Assembly: GCF_006352025.1 (NCBI RefSeq)
Contig: NZ_CP040936.1
Span: 2,356,001 to 2,420,000, forward strand
DNA: 64,000 nt
From: Hymenobacter sp. DG01
GTDB lineage: Bacteria; Bacteroidota; Bacteroidia; Cytophagales; Hymenobacteraceae
Direction: 5' to 3'
Part shown: positions 8,469 through 17,206 of the stretch, one piece after another
Layout of the letters: every line of letters begins with the position of its first letter
Numbering within the stretch: position 1 is the stretch's first letter
The notes under the pieces: generated by a model
Told to the model about the DNA's origin: nothing
The model's input: the letters and a program-made list of their open reading frames with translations, nothing else
Database searches by the model: none
Program-made: the position numbers and the translations under genes

Positions 8469-9130
8469 ATTAAATGTCCTTCTGTTATTAATACAGTCAT
8501 TAATTCTTGCATAGATTCCGGGACCAACTTGTAGAACATCAAGCCCGGCCAACTATCCGCGTTGTTTATAGTGGTGTTACAGGAACCAGCTACTTACAGG
8601 CCCGGTCACGCTTCTTATCGGCGAGCTGCCAATTCACATTGACAGCGGTGTGTACGCTTAATGGCCAGAGCTTTGTACTTATAGCGGATTCCTGAACGGT
8701 ATACGTAATAGCCGCACTGGCTGAACCATGCTTTGGCATCTTATCTGGTAATCTATTCAACAGTGGTTTGAATAGCTGCTTTGAGGGCTTCGCGGGTGCG
8801 GAACTAACACTTGGCCAATGTACAAAGCGAAACTGCTCTAGTTCAGCTCACCCATCACCTGAACTACCAGTCACGCCTGTGCGCTCATGCATAAGCTGCA
8901 CGGCGGCCCGCCCCAGCCGGGCAACGCCGCCACCTAACTGGTCTGCTTCTATCGCCGTACAAGATTACCTGCCAAGGCTACGCTTACGCAGAAACGAGCC
9001 GCTACCTGCACCTACCGGAATCCCGACTCGGCAAATGCCCGCCACGTGCTGGCTTAAAACCATAAAATACGCTTGCATACATCCGCTTACGTATGACGCT
9101 CACCCGCAGCTACCTGTTATCGCATTTGTT
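8469..9130. other. Intergenic region after the restriction-modification cassette
   Basis: AT-rich up to about 8690, then back to higher GC. It contains the right copy of the flanking direct repeat (8682-8726). Open frames at 8768-9181 lack family features and start at a non-ATG or odd context, so I regard 8727-9130 as non-coding, perhaps decayed mobile or coding DNA. No terminator is visible directly after the endonuclease. Confidence 0.55.
8682..8726 (+). repeat. Right copy of an imperfect direct repeat flanking the R-M cassette
   Basis: Partner of 6066-6111, in the same orientation and sharing TAGCGGATT, GAACGGT, TACGT and TAGCC in order. It lies about 210 bp after the endonuclease stop. 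Confidence 0.6.
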
Positions 9131-9640
9131 TTAATGCCCGTAGCTCACTACCCGCGTCACCTTCCACTGTCCGTCGCGTAGGCGCCACACCATCATATTC
9201 TTGAATGTGCCGCAGTCGTCGCGGCCGTTCTCAACGTGGCAGAAGCGGTGCTGGTGGGTTTCCACGGCGCCGTAGCCGCTGATGGGGTACACCTCCAGGG
9301 TGCCGGGCACGAGCTGGCGGTTGAGGCCGGTGGTTTTGTTCTGGGCAAATAGGCTGCGGAAGCTCTGCATGGTTTGCTCGAAGCTGGTCAGGCCACCTTT
9401 GTCGTGGTAAAACTCCAGATCCTCGGCAAAGAAGGTTTGCAGCTGGGCGGCATCGTGGTGGTTGAAGGCTGCGAACATGGCGCTATCCAGGTGGGCAATG
9501 GTACGGTACAGCTCCAGGGATACGGGCGGAGGCGGCACAGCAGCCAGAGCGGCGGGTTTGGTGGCCGTGCAGGCCGAGGTGCAGAGCCCCGCCAGCAGCA
9601 CGGCTACGGCGGTGGCATATGTTGCCGTTCGGGTTGGCAT
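9131..9640 (-). CDS. SnoaL/NTF2-like (DUF4440-type) exported protein
   Basis: A 169-residue protein. The N-terminus is a signal sequence with Cys20 and Cys24 ('LLAGLCTSACTAT'), a loose lipobox, so it may be a lipoprotein or periplasmic. From about residue 45 it has the NTF2-like cone fold pattern: 'LDSAMFAAFNHHDAAQLQTF', 'FAEDLEFYHDKGG', then 'HRFCHVENG' and the closing strand 'MMVWRLRDGQWKVTRVVSY'. Such proteins are ligand-binding or isomerase-like, with poorly known roles. ATG at 9638-9640. It is monocistronic and divergent from the dioxygenase gene. Confidence 0.8.
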   Translation of the reverse strand: MPTRTATYATAVAVLLAGLCTSACTATKPAALAAVPPPPVSLELYRTIAHLDSAMFAAFNHHDAAQLQTFFAEDLEFYHDKGGLTSFEQTMQSFRSLFAQNKTTGLNRQLVPGTLEVYPISGYGAVETHQHRFCHVENGRDDCGTFKNMMVWRLRDGQWKVTRVVSYGH

Positions 9641-9850
9641 AGGGGGTAGGAAAAGTTGGGGCGGCCATGAGGCGCTTAAATATAGATAGGGTTCTGCACC
9701 CTACCCCTCATTCCAGCCGTGCGGGCAGCTCCTCCGTTGCCACCTCCCGGACCCAAAATCCGTTTGAAGGCAAATGCCCTCGGCAGAGCACCTTGCCTGC
9801 GCGGCGTACCAGGCAGGCAAAGCGAATTCGGAACCTAACCCCAGAGTACC

Positions 9851-10696
9851 ATGGAAACAGCAGCGCCCATTCCTTCCGCCGCCTCCAGCTACGACGTAGC
9901 CCAAATTATGGGCGGCCTCTACGGCGACGGTATCATCGGTCTGAAAGGTGCCTTTAGTCGCGAGTGGGCCCAGCAGCTCCATGAGGACGTTACGCGCCTG
10001 TATGCCGAGGCCCTGCAGCGCCCCGGCGGCGCCCTGGGCCGCGGCCCCAAGCGCCACTACGTAGAAATTCACCCGGAAAACATCCGGGGGTTCGTGGAGC
10101 TGGCCACGCATCCGTGGGTGTTGGCCGTGTGCGAAGCGGTGCTGGGGCCGGAGTATAAAATCGTGGAAATTGGGTTTGATGTGCCCAACCCCGGCGCTAT
10201 GAATCAGCCCTGGCACCGCGACTTTCCCGCCCCCGACGACACCATCATCGGCCGCCGCCTCAACTCCCTGGCCTTCAACCTGACTACCATCGACGTAACC
10301 GAGGACATGGGGCCCTTTGAGGTAGCACCCGGCACCCAGTGGGATTTGCCCGAGGACTTCGAGCACGGCATGTTTCCGCCCAAAAGCAACAGCCCGCGCT
10401 ACGAGGCCCGCGCCCAGCGCAAAGTGCCCCAGATGGGCGACATCTCGGCCCGCTCGGCCCTGACCATTCACCGCGGCACGGCCAACCACTCCAGCAAGCC
10501 CCGGCCGGCGCTGGTACTGGGCGTGGATGCGCCCACCGCCAACAACGCCGAGCGCCACGACCTGCAAATCACCCGCGCCTACTATGCTACCCTCCCCGAA
10601 AGCCTGAAGCAGCACCTCACCTGCCGCCTGGTTGATCAGCTAGAACCCATCGTGCAGGCCCACACTATTGAAGGCTTGATGATGGGCGAGGCGTAG
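9851..10696 (+). CDS. Phytanoyl-CoA dioxygenase (PhyH) family protein
   Basis: A 281-residue Fe(II)/2-oxoglutarate oxygenase. The metal triad is visible as 'PWHRD' (His122, Asp124) and the distal His207 in 'IHRGTANHSSKPRPALVLG', with Arg218 placed to bind 2-oxoglutarate. The segment 'MGPFEVAPGTQWDLPEDFE' is typical of PhyH proteins. The family hydroxylates or halogenates diverse small molecules; the substrate here is unknown. ATG at 9851 has a normal short leader. The GH43-type gene follows after a 214-bp gap carrying a repeat, so they are probably separate transcripts. Confidence 0.88.
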   Translation: METAAPIPSAASSYDVAQIMGGLYGDGIIGLKGAFSREWAQQLHEDVTRLYAEALQRPGGALGRGPKRHYVEIHPENIRGFVELATHPWVLAVCEAVLGPEYKIVEIGFDVPNPGAMNQPWHRDFPAPDDTIIGRRLNSLAFNLTTIDVTEDMGPFEVAPGTQWDLPEDFEHGMFPPKSNSPRYEARAQRKVPQMGDISARSALTIHRGTANHSSKPRPALVLGVDAPTANNAERHDLQITRAYYATLPESLKQHLTCRLVDQLEPIVQAHTIEGLMMGEA

Positions 10697-10772
10697 GAAG
10701 GGTTGAAAGCCCACGTACAAGCCCGGTTACGCTCCGGCTGTACTTCTGCCCGCTGGACTTCTCCATACTCCA

Positions 10773-10828
10773 AACCGTCATTCCGAGCGCAGCCGAGGAA
10801 TCTCGCGTGCTGACGTTGCAATGGTAAT
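10773..10828 (+). repeat. REP-like element, half copy
   Basis: The left arm and loop of the family best seen at 57612-57710: CGTCATTCCGAG, then GAATCTCGCGTGCTGACGTTG and a trace of the loop. The right arm is missing, so this copy cannot form the full hairpin. It lies between the dioxygenase and GH43 genes. Confidence 0.75.
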
Positions 10829-10910
10829 CAGATAGCAGTATGCAAGATGCTGCGCCCTGCATGACCGTTCTTTCACAAAGCCAGAATTGCCGGCCACCTA
10901 CCCTCCTCTC

Positions 10911-11915
10911 ATGCCCATCCCCGACGACGACCACATCTACCAGAAGGCGCAGCTGGCCCCCATGACCGTTGCGGAAATCAATGAACTCACCCGCCGGGCC
11001 CGCGCCCTACCCCCCAGCGGCGACCAAACCCATGTGCTGGTGCCCGATGGCGAAGACCCCTGGGTTATTGCCCACGAAAACCAGCTGTACTACTGCACCG
11101 TGGACCGTTCGAAGCGGCAAATACTGGTCGCCCGGTTTTCCAGCCTCCCGGAAATGGCCACGGCGGAGCTGGTGCAGGTGTGGCCCGGCCCGGAGGGCCC
11201 TACCCCTGAATTCGTGGAAATATGGGCCCCGGAGCTGCAGTGGGTTGACGGCAACTGGTACATCTACTTCGCGCTTTACAACGCCCGCAACGGCGAGGAA
11301 CGCCTCTACACCTTGCAAGCCACCAGCCCCGACGCCCAGGGCAGCTACAAGTTCAAAGGCCAGCTGGAAATCCCGACGGACCGCTGGGCCATTGACGGCT
11401 CGGTGCTGCCCATGCCCGACGGGCAGCTGTACTTCATATGGTCGGGCTGGGAGGGCTTCTCCAACACCAGCCAGAACCTCTACATCGCCCGGATGAGCAA
11501 CCCCTATACCATTGCCTCCGACCGGGTGTGTATTTCGCGGCCCGAGCACTCCTGGGAAAAGCAGGGCTACCCCTACGTGAATGAGGGCCCGCAGGCCCTG
11601 GTACGCAACGGCCGCATCTTTATCATCTACTCCGCCAGCGGCAGCTGGACCGACGACTACTGCCTGGGCCAGCTTACCTACCTCGGCGGCGACCCGCTAG
11701 ACCCGGCCTCCTGGCGCAAGGAGCCTCAACCCGTCTTTTCGAAAACCGACACCATCTTCGGCCCCGGCCACGCCTCGTTTGTGCAGATTGAGGGACAGGA
11801 TTACATCATTTACCATGCTGCCCGCAGCAGCCAGGCCGGGTGGGCCCGCCAGATCCGGGCCAAGCCCTTTACCTGGCACAAAAACGGCTCGCCAGATTTT
11901 GGCGAGCCGCTGTAG
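10911..11915 (+). CDS. Glycoside hydrolase family 43-type five-bladed beta-propeller
   Basis: A 334-residue protein. The three acidic residues of GH43 enzymes can be placed: the base Asp49 in 'DGEDPWVI', the pKa-modulating Asp162 in 'WAIDGSVLPM', and the acid Glu225 in 'YVNEGPQALV'. Repeating blade motifs include 'WAPELQWVDGNWYIYFA' and 'YFIWSGWEG'. These enzymes are mostly arabinofuranosidases or xylosidases. ATG at 10911 is chosen over a TTG eight codons earlier. There is no signal peptide, so it would act in the cytoplasm on imported oligosaccharides unless exported by another route. The stop lies inside a 10-bp inverted repeat (11885-11909). Exact specificity is not deducible. Confidence 0.86.
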   Translation: MPIPDDDHIYQKAQLAPMTVAEINELTRRARALPPSGDQTHVLVPDGEDPWVIAHENQLYYCTVDRSKRQILVARFSSLPEMATAELVQVWPGPEGPTPEFVEIWAPELQWVDGNWYIYFALYNARNGEERLYTLQATSPDAQGSYKFKGQLEIPTDRWAIDGSVLPMPDGQLYFIWSGWEGFSNTSQNLYIARMSNPYTIASDRVCISRPEHSWEKQGYPYVNEGPQALVRNGRIFIIYSASGSWTDDYCLGQLTYLGGDPLDPASWRKEPQPVFSKTDTIFGPGHASFVQIEGQDYIIYHAARSSQAGWARQIRAKPFTWHKNGSPDFGEPL

Positions 11916-11973
11916 CTGAAAGGCCTCTGGCTACAGATGCCATGCACCGGGGTGCCTACCCCTTAAGCAGGCT

Positions 11974-12276
11974 TCAACCTCCTGAGCGCACCTGATCAGC
12001 TTTCATTTCCCGTTGGGCAGCTTTTAGCTGGTGCTTTTTAGCTTGTAGCCGCTCCTGCTCACTTTTAGCCCGCAGCTTGGCCTCCTCGGTTACCCGCTCC
12101 TGCTCCTGAATTTCGCTTCGCAGCGACTCTATCCGTTGCTGGTCGCCGGTTATCATGGAGCCGGAGGTGGTGCCAGCGCCGGTGCTGCCGGAACCAGAGT
12201 TGAAAATAGAGCAGCCGATGATGGCCGGTAGTAGCAGCAATAAGCCGCCAGCAAGTGCATTTTTGAGTACACGCAT
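11974..12276 (-). CDS. Small coiled-coil lipoprotein, unknown
   Basis: A 100-residue protein with a textbook lipoprotein signal: basic start, Leu-rich core and lipobox 'IIGC' (Cys22). A Gly/Ser/Thr linker follows, then a highly charged helix from about residue 45 to 95 (Glu, Gln, Lys, Arg) that looks like a coiled coil. It is probably anchored to a membrane facing the periplasm. No family is recognised. ATG at 12274-12276. It is divergent from sbcC. Confidence 0.7.
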   Translation of the reverse strand: MRVLKNALAGGLLLLLPAIIGCSIFNSGSGSTGAGTTSGSMITGDQQRIESLRSEIQEQERVTEEAKLRAKSEQERLQAKKHQLKAAQREMKADQVRSGG

Positions 12277-12504
12277 AGTCGTAGGTAGATATGGTACTCT
12301 CTACTGTACCCACCCGATTACCTATTAGTTACTGTCGAGCAAATATTTATTTATCAGCATCTTATACTTACACCCATCTGTATTCTGATTATGATGAAGT
12401 AATTGGGCGCGCCGGATTGGCTCCCTGGTTCAGCCCGAAGCGGCTCCGGGACCAGGCCATTTACAGCCCGGCAACATCCGGAATGTATTGGCGGGCTTCT
12501 AGGT

Positions 12505-12512
12505 TACCTTTG
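12505..12512 (+). promoter_or_regulatory. Candidate -7 box (TACCTTTG) upstream of sbcC
   Basis: Matches the Bacteroidota -7 consensus TAnnTTTG. It lies 59 bp before the sbcC ATG. No clear -33 element at normal spacing was seen. Confidence 0.45.
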
Positions 12513-12571
12513 TAGTTGCCATGGCCCCGCTAGTTTCGGGGTTGCTTCTGCTACCGGCCCATTCGTAGTAC

Positions 12572-15500
12572 ATGAAAATTCTCCGCGTCCGCTTTTACAA
12601 TCTGAACTCCCTGCGCGGGGAGCATACCGTTGATTTCAGCCAAACCCCGCTTTCCGATGCGGGCTTGTTTGCCATTACCGGCCCTACCGGCGCGGGCAAA
12701 ACCACCATTCTCGATGCCATTACCCTGGCCCTCTATGGTCAGGTGCCGCGCCACGAAACCAGCGGCCCCGAGCACGTGATGAGCCACGGCACCGGTGAAA
12801 GCTGGGCCGAGGTGGAGTTTGAAGTAAACGGCCAGCAGTACCGCAGCAAGTGGGGCCAGTACCGCGCCCGTAAGCGCCCCGAGGGCAAGCTCCAGGACCC
12901 CAAAATGGAGCTGAGCGAGCGGAAAGTAGCCGATAACGGCGAGGAAACCTGGCCTTTCCTCGAAACGATGAAGCGCAACGTACCCGTGCGCATAGCGGAA
13001 CTGAGCGGACTAGAGTACAAGCAGTTTCTGCGCTCCGTGCTCCTGGCTCAGGGCGACTTCACCCGCTTCCTGAAAGCCCCGGCCGGCGAGCGGGCCCAGC
13101 TCCTGGAAAAGATTACCGACACCCGCAAATACTCCGACATTTCGCGGGCCGCCTTCGAGCAGGCCAAGCAGGAAAGCCTGAAAGCGGACCAGCTGCGGGC
13201 CGGGCTGGCTGGCGTGACGTTGCTTTCCCCGGAGGAGGTAGCGTTTCTGGAGGAAGAAGCCCAGCAGCTCACCACCCAGCTAAGCGCGGCCACCACCGCC
13301 CAGGAGCAGCTGCGCGAGGCCCGGCAGTGGCACCTGCGCCGGCAGGAGCTCCGCCGGAAGCTGGAAGCCACCCAGCAGCGTCAGCAGCAGCTCACTACCC
13401 AGGCCGAGACGCTGGAACCTCTGCGCCAGCGCCTGGCTTTGCACCAGCAGGCCGCCCCCTTCGCTACCGACTACGCCCTGCTGCGCCAAACCGATGAGCA
13501 GCTAGCGCGCCTGCGCCGGGACGCCGAGCAGCTACGCGGGCAGCTGCCCCAGCTACAGGAGCGCCGCACCACCGCCGAAACCGCCCGTACCAGCGCCCAG
13601 CACACTTACGCGCAAGCCGCCGCCACCAAGGACCAGCAGGACCCCAAGCTGCGGGAAGCCGAACTGCTGGACCATCAGATTCGGGAAAAGCAGCAGCGCC
13701 TGGAGCAGGGCAAGCAGGAATATCAGGAGCAAAATCAGCTCTGGAAGCAGCAAAACCAGGAGGCCACCCAGGCCGACGCCCAAAGCAAAGAGCAGCGCCA
13801 GCAGGTGCGGGAGCTGCGCGAGTGGCTGCTGCCGCGCACCGTGCTTGGCACCATAGCCGAGGCCCTGCCGCCCCTGAGCGGCTACCTGCAGGACTGGCAG
13901 TACATTCAGACGGAGCTGGCCGAGTTGGGCCGAACCCTGAAGCAGCGCCAGCAGCAGCTGGCCGCTGCCACGGCCACCGAGCAAACCAGCGCCGAGCTGC
14001 TGCGCGCAGCCCAAACCCAGCTGACCACGGCCACTGAGCAGCAATCCGCCGCCACCGCCGCCCGCCTCGACTGGCGCCACCAGCTTAGCCACCACGTAGC
14101 CCGCCTGCACCGTGAGGAGGAAACGCTAGAAAAAAGTCTGCAGGATCTGCGGCGGCTCATGCACGCCCATCAGCTAATCCTGACCCACGAAGATGCCCGC
14201 CAGCACCTGCACGCCGGGGAGCCCTGCCCGTTATGCGGGGCTCTGGAGCACCCCTACGCGGCCGGTGTGCTGGGGGTGAGTGAGGATTCTCTACTTCGGG
14301 ACCGGGAGCGGGAACAGGCGCTTACCCAGCAAACGGTAGCCCTGAAAGGCCGCATCAACCGGCTAGTAAGCATCAGCGGGCTGCTGGACACCGACACCCT
14401 CCCGACTACCCCCGCCGACGCCGTGCTGCGCTGGCTGACGGAGGAAGAGGAAACCACCGTGCCGGGCATCGTGCGCGGACTGGTGCAGGAGCTCCGTACC
14501 CTGGAGCAGCAGCAGCAGCAGGCCCGCCTGGCCCAAACCCAGGCCGAAGCCGACCAGCGCAACGCCCGCCAGCAGCAGCAGCAACTGCAAATAGAGCTCA
14601 AGGAGCTGGAGCTGCGCCTGCAGGATGCCCAGGAGCAGGCGCCTAAAATCAAGGAAATCATCGGCAGCCTGCTGAAGTCGTTCGGGCTGGAATTTTCCGG
14701 CGAAAACGGCCCCGAGCTAGTGCGCCGCCTGGAGCAGGCCGGCGCTACTTACCGCCAAAAGCTGCAGCAGGCCGAAAAGCTGGAATGGGACCTGGAAGTA
14801 AACCAAGAGCGGGCCAACGCTGCCAAACAGCGCCGCGACGAGCTGCAGCAGTGGCTTAGCCAGCGGAAAACCGAGCTGCACAGAGCCCACACGGAGCTGC
14901 AACAGCAGCAGGAGCGCCGCCAGGAGCTGCTGCCAGATGCGGACGTGGCTCGTGCCCGGCAGCAGCTGGAAGAAGCCGTCCGCGCCGCCGATCAGCGCCG
15001 CCAGCAGGCCGAGCAACAGTTTCAGCAGCATGATACGGCCCTCACTGTGGCCGCCGCCCGCCTGCGCCAGCACGAGCAGGATGCCGGGCAGCAGCAGCAA
15101 ACCCGGGAGGAGTGCTTCGCTACCTTAACTACGGCCCTCACCGCCGCCGGCCTCTCGCCCGACCCGGCCGCGCTGCCGGCCCTGCTCCTACCCCCCACGG
15201 AGCTGCAAACCCTGCAAACCCAGCTGCGCCGCCACGAGCAGGAAACCGCCCTGGCCGCGCAAACCCTGCAGGAAACTACCCAACAGCTGGAGCAGGAAGA
15301 TGCCCGGGCCCGCACCCCTGAGCCCCTGGAAAGTATCGACGACCAACTCAGCTCTACCAACCAGCAGCTGGCCTCCCTGAATCAGCAGCTGGGGCAGCGG
15401 CAGGAGCGCCTGAGCAGCCACCGCGCCGGACAGGAGCGCCACGCCGCCCTGGCCGCCGAGCTGGAAAAGCAGCAGCAGCAGGCCCGCCGCTGGCGCCAGC

Positions 15501-16003
15501 TGGCCGAGCTGATTGGCTCCGCCGATGGCAAGAAGTTCAGCGAGTTTGCCCAGGGCCTCACGCTGGCGCGCCTCGTGGAGCTAGCCAACCGCCACCTGCA
15601 CCGCTTCACCGACCGGTACCGCATTCAGCGCAATCCAGAGCAGCACCTCGACCTCCTGATTCAGGATGAGTACCAGGCCGGCGCGGTGCGCACCATGAAC
15701 TCGCTGTCGGGTGGTGAGAGCTTCCTGGTGAGTCTGGCTCTGGCCCTGGGCCTCTCGGAGCTGGCCGGCCGCCGCACCCAGATTGACACCCTCTTCATTG
15801 ACGAGGGCTTCGGTACTCTGGACCCCGATACGCTGGACGTGGCCCTCTCGGCCCTGGAAATGCTGCAGGGCACGGGCAAAACCATCGGCATCATCTCGCA
15901 CGTTGAGGCGCTGAAGGAGCGCGTCACGACCCAGATCAGCGTCCGGAAGGGTGCGGGCGGCGTCAGCTCCCTGCAGGTGCTGGGCTTCGGACAGGAAGTG
16001 TAG
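12572..16003 (+). CDS. sbcC: Exonuclease SbcCD subunit C (Rad50-like ATPase)
   Basis: A 1143-residue SMC/Rad50-type ATPase. Walker A 'GPTGAGKTT' is at 37-45. A long coiled coil rich in Gln follows, with a zinc-hook 'CPLCG' (Cys552, Cys555) at its apex. The returning coil leads to the ABC signature 'LSGGES' (1045-1050) and Walker B 'LFIDEGFGTLD' (from about 1074). With SbcD nuclease it opens hairpins and clears protein-blocked DNA ends, a relevant activity in a genome full of hairpin repeats. ATG at 12572 gives the family start 'MKILRVRFYNLNSLRGE'. Unusually, no sbcD lies on either side. The coil is extremely Gln-rich, with runs of CAG codons. Confidence 0.96.
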   Translation: MKILRVRFYNLNSLRGEHTVDFSQTPLSDAGLFAITGPTGAGKTTILDAITLALYGQVPRHETSGPEHVMSHGTGESWAEVEFEVNGQQYRSKWGQYRARKRPEGKLQDPKMELSERKVADNGEETWPFLETMKRNVPVRIAELSGLEYKQFLRSVLLAQGDFTRFLKAPAGERAQLLEKITDTRKYSDISRAAFEQAKQESLKADQLRAGLAGVTLLSPEEVAFLEEEAQQLTTQLSAATTAQEQLREARQWHLRRQELRRKLEATQQRQQQLTTQAETLEPLRQRLALHQQAAPFATDYALLRQTDEQLARLRRDAEQLRGQLPQLQERRTTAETARTSAQHTYAQAAATKDQQDPKLREAELLDHQIREKQQRLEQGKQEYQEQNQLWKQQNQEATQADAQSKEQRQQVRELREWLLPRTVLGTIAEALPPLSGYLQDWQYIQTELAELGRTLKQRQQQLAAATATEQTSAELLRAAQTQLTTATEQQSAATAARLDWRHQLSHHVARLHREEETLEKSLQDLRRLMHAHQLILTHEDARQHLHAGEPCPLCGALEHPYAAGVLGVSEDSLLRDREREQALTQQTVALKGRINRLVSISGLLDTDTLPTTPADAVLRWLTEEEETTVPGIVRGLVQELRTLEQQQQQARLAQTQAEADQRNARQQQQQLQIELKELELRLQDAQEQAPKIKEIIGSLLKSFGLEFSGENGPELVRRLEQAGATYRQKLQQAEKLEWDLEVNQERANAAKQRRDELQQWLSQRKTELHRAHTELQQQQERRQELLPDADVARARQQLEEAVRAADQRRQQAEQQFQQHDTALTVAAARLRQHEQDAGQQQQTREECFATLTTALTAAGLSPDPAALPALLLPPTELQTLQTQLRRHEQETALAAQTLQETTQQLEQEDARARTPEPLESIDDQLSSTNQQLASLNQQLGQRQERLSSHRAGQERHAALAAELEKQQQQARRWRQLAELIGSADGKKFSEFAQGLTLARLVELANRHLHRFTDRYRIQRNPEQHLDLLIQDEYQAGAVRTMNSLSGGESFLVSLALALGLSELAGRRTQIDTLFIDEGFGTLDPDTLDVALSALEMLQGTGKTIGIISHVEALKERVTTQISVRKGAGGVSSLQVLGFGQEV

Positions 16004-16018
16004 CTGCTGATAATAAAC

Positions 16019-16099
16019 TGTCATCCTGAGCAAAGCGAGGAATCTGGCCGAAACGGTTCAACGATTCAACCCAGATTCCTCGCTCCGCTCAGAATGACA
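16019..16099. repeat. REP-like hairpin element
   Basis: Arms 16019-16047 and 16071-16099 are inverted repeats with a few mismatches, of the GTCATCCTGAGC...GAATCTGG subtype. It fills the whole gap between sbcC and the convergent unknown gene and could act as a two-way RNA hairpin. Confidence 0.85.
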
Positions 16100-17167
16100 C
16101 TACTTACCTTCTCCTGCCTCCCGGATTTCGGCCCAGCTCCAGTAGCGCCGGGGTTCAACCCCAGCGTAGCCGGCCCGGAAAAACGCTACTACCTCTGCCT
16201 CCAGCCGCTCCGCCGGAATAGAGGAAGCATGGATGGGCCGTTGGTCGGGGTCGGCGTAGCGCTGGGGTTTGGTGAGGGTTTTGCCATCCAGGCGCAGCAG
16301 CGGGCCGGTATCGGTAACGCCATCGAAGGTCCAGCGGTGCGGTGCCAGCTCCTGGTCGTTGAGGCGGGTTGCCAGGCCCGTGAGGGGTAGGCGCGGCAGC
16401 GTGGGGCGGCTTTCCAGATCAATCCAAGTGGTGTACCTGTACTCGAATTCGTAGCGCTGCCCATCGTACAGGCTCAGTACCATATCGGCGCCGGCCGTGG
16501 CGCCAAACAGAGCGTAGTAAGGCAGCGGCGCGGGGGTGCGCACCACCACGAGCCCTACCTCGGGGTAGCGGCGCAACGTGGTAGCGGGGCTTTGCATCAG
16601 GGCCACGCCCTGCTTCACGCGCTGATACTCCGGCTCCCACACTGCCCGAACAGCTTCCGGATTACGCAACACTTCGGCAAAGCGCGGCAGAAACCACCCG
16701 AACTTCTCAGCCGAAGCCTCGTCTTCCCGCTGGCGCCGGGCCGGGGCGCCGAAAGGCTCGTAGAAGCGGGTCTTTTCCTCGGCATTTAGCCAGCACACCA
16801 GCTGCAGGGCGTGGTTGGCGAGCGAGTCAGCCCAGTTTATTTCGCGGAAGTCGCCGAGGGTGGCCACCAGCCGCAGCAGGTGCTCGTGCTCCAGGGCCAG
16901 CGCGGGGTTCAGCAGGGCCCAGACGCCCACAAACCCATCCACGTCAAAATGATTAGCCGTAACGGCCTGGGCTTCCAGGCCGGGGGTAGCGGGCTGGTGC
17001 AAGGCCCGCAGCACGGAACCGGCGCTGGTATCGTCGCGCAGGAGCTCCGGGGTGGCCGCGCCGCGCCAGTGGGCCAGCGTCAGGGCCGCGCCGGTGCCGG
17101 TGCTATCTACTACAATGGTGGGCTGCTGCCGCAGCCGGCGAAAAGAAACAAAGTGCTTTGGGGTCAT
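16100..17167 (-). CDS. Conserved-looking protein of unknown function
   Basis: A 355-residue soluble protein, ATG at 17165-17167. I do not recognise the family with confidence. Visible features: an N-terminal 'TIVVDSTGTGAALTLAHWRG' (17-36), a His/Asp cluster 'ANHFDVDGFVGVWALL' (71-86; His73, Asp75, Asp77) that faintly resembles the first motif of DHH phosphoesterases, and a C-terminal half rich in Trp, Tyr and Arg ('YTTWIDLESRPTLPRLPL'). No signal peptide or membrane span. Its stop abuts a REP-like repeat. A metal-dependent hydrolase role is only a guess from the His/Asp cluster. Confidence 0.75.
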   Translation of the reverse strand: MTPKHFVSFRRLRQQPTIVVDSTGTGAALTLAHWRGAATPELLRDDTSAGSVLRALHQPATPGLEAQAVTANHFDVDGFVGVWALLNPALALEHEHLLRLVATLGDFREINWADSLANHALQLVCWLNAEEKTRFYEPFGAPARRQREDEASAEKFGWFLPRFAEVLRNPEAVRAVWEPEYQRVKQGVALMQSPATTLRRYPEVGLVVVRTPAPLPYYALFGATAGADMVLSLYDGQRYEFEYRYTTWIDLESRPTLPRLPLTGLATRLNDQELAPHRWTFDGVTDTGPLLRLDGKTLTKPQRYADPDQRPIHASSIPAERLEAEVVAFFRAGYAGVEPRRYWSWAEIREAGEGK

Positions 17168-17206
17168 GGCGGGGGTAGGAAGCCGCCCAAAGGTAAGGCC
17201 CGCAGC

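Noticed and set aside
8768..9181. 137-codon open frame after the restriction cassette
   Set aside because: Ser/Pro/Arg/Cys-rich with no family features, and it runs into the convergent SnoaL-like gene. Probably chance.
12521..12568. 15-codon ORF ending 3 bases before the sbcC ATG
   Set aside because: Could be a leader peptide, but there is no codon pattern or hairpin to support attenuation, and such short frames are common by chance.
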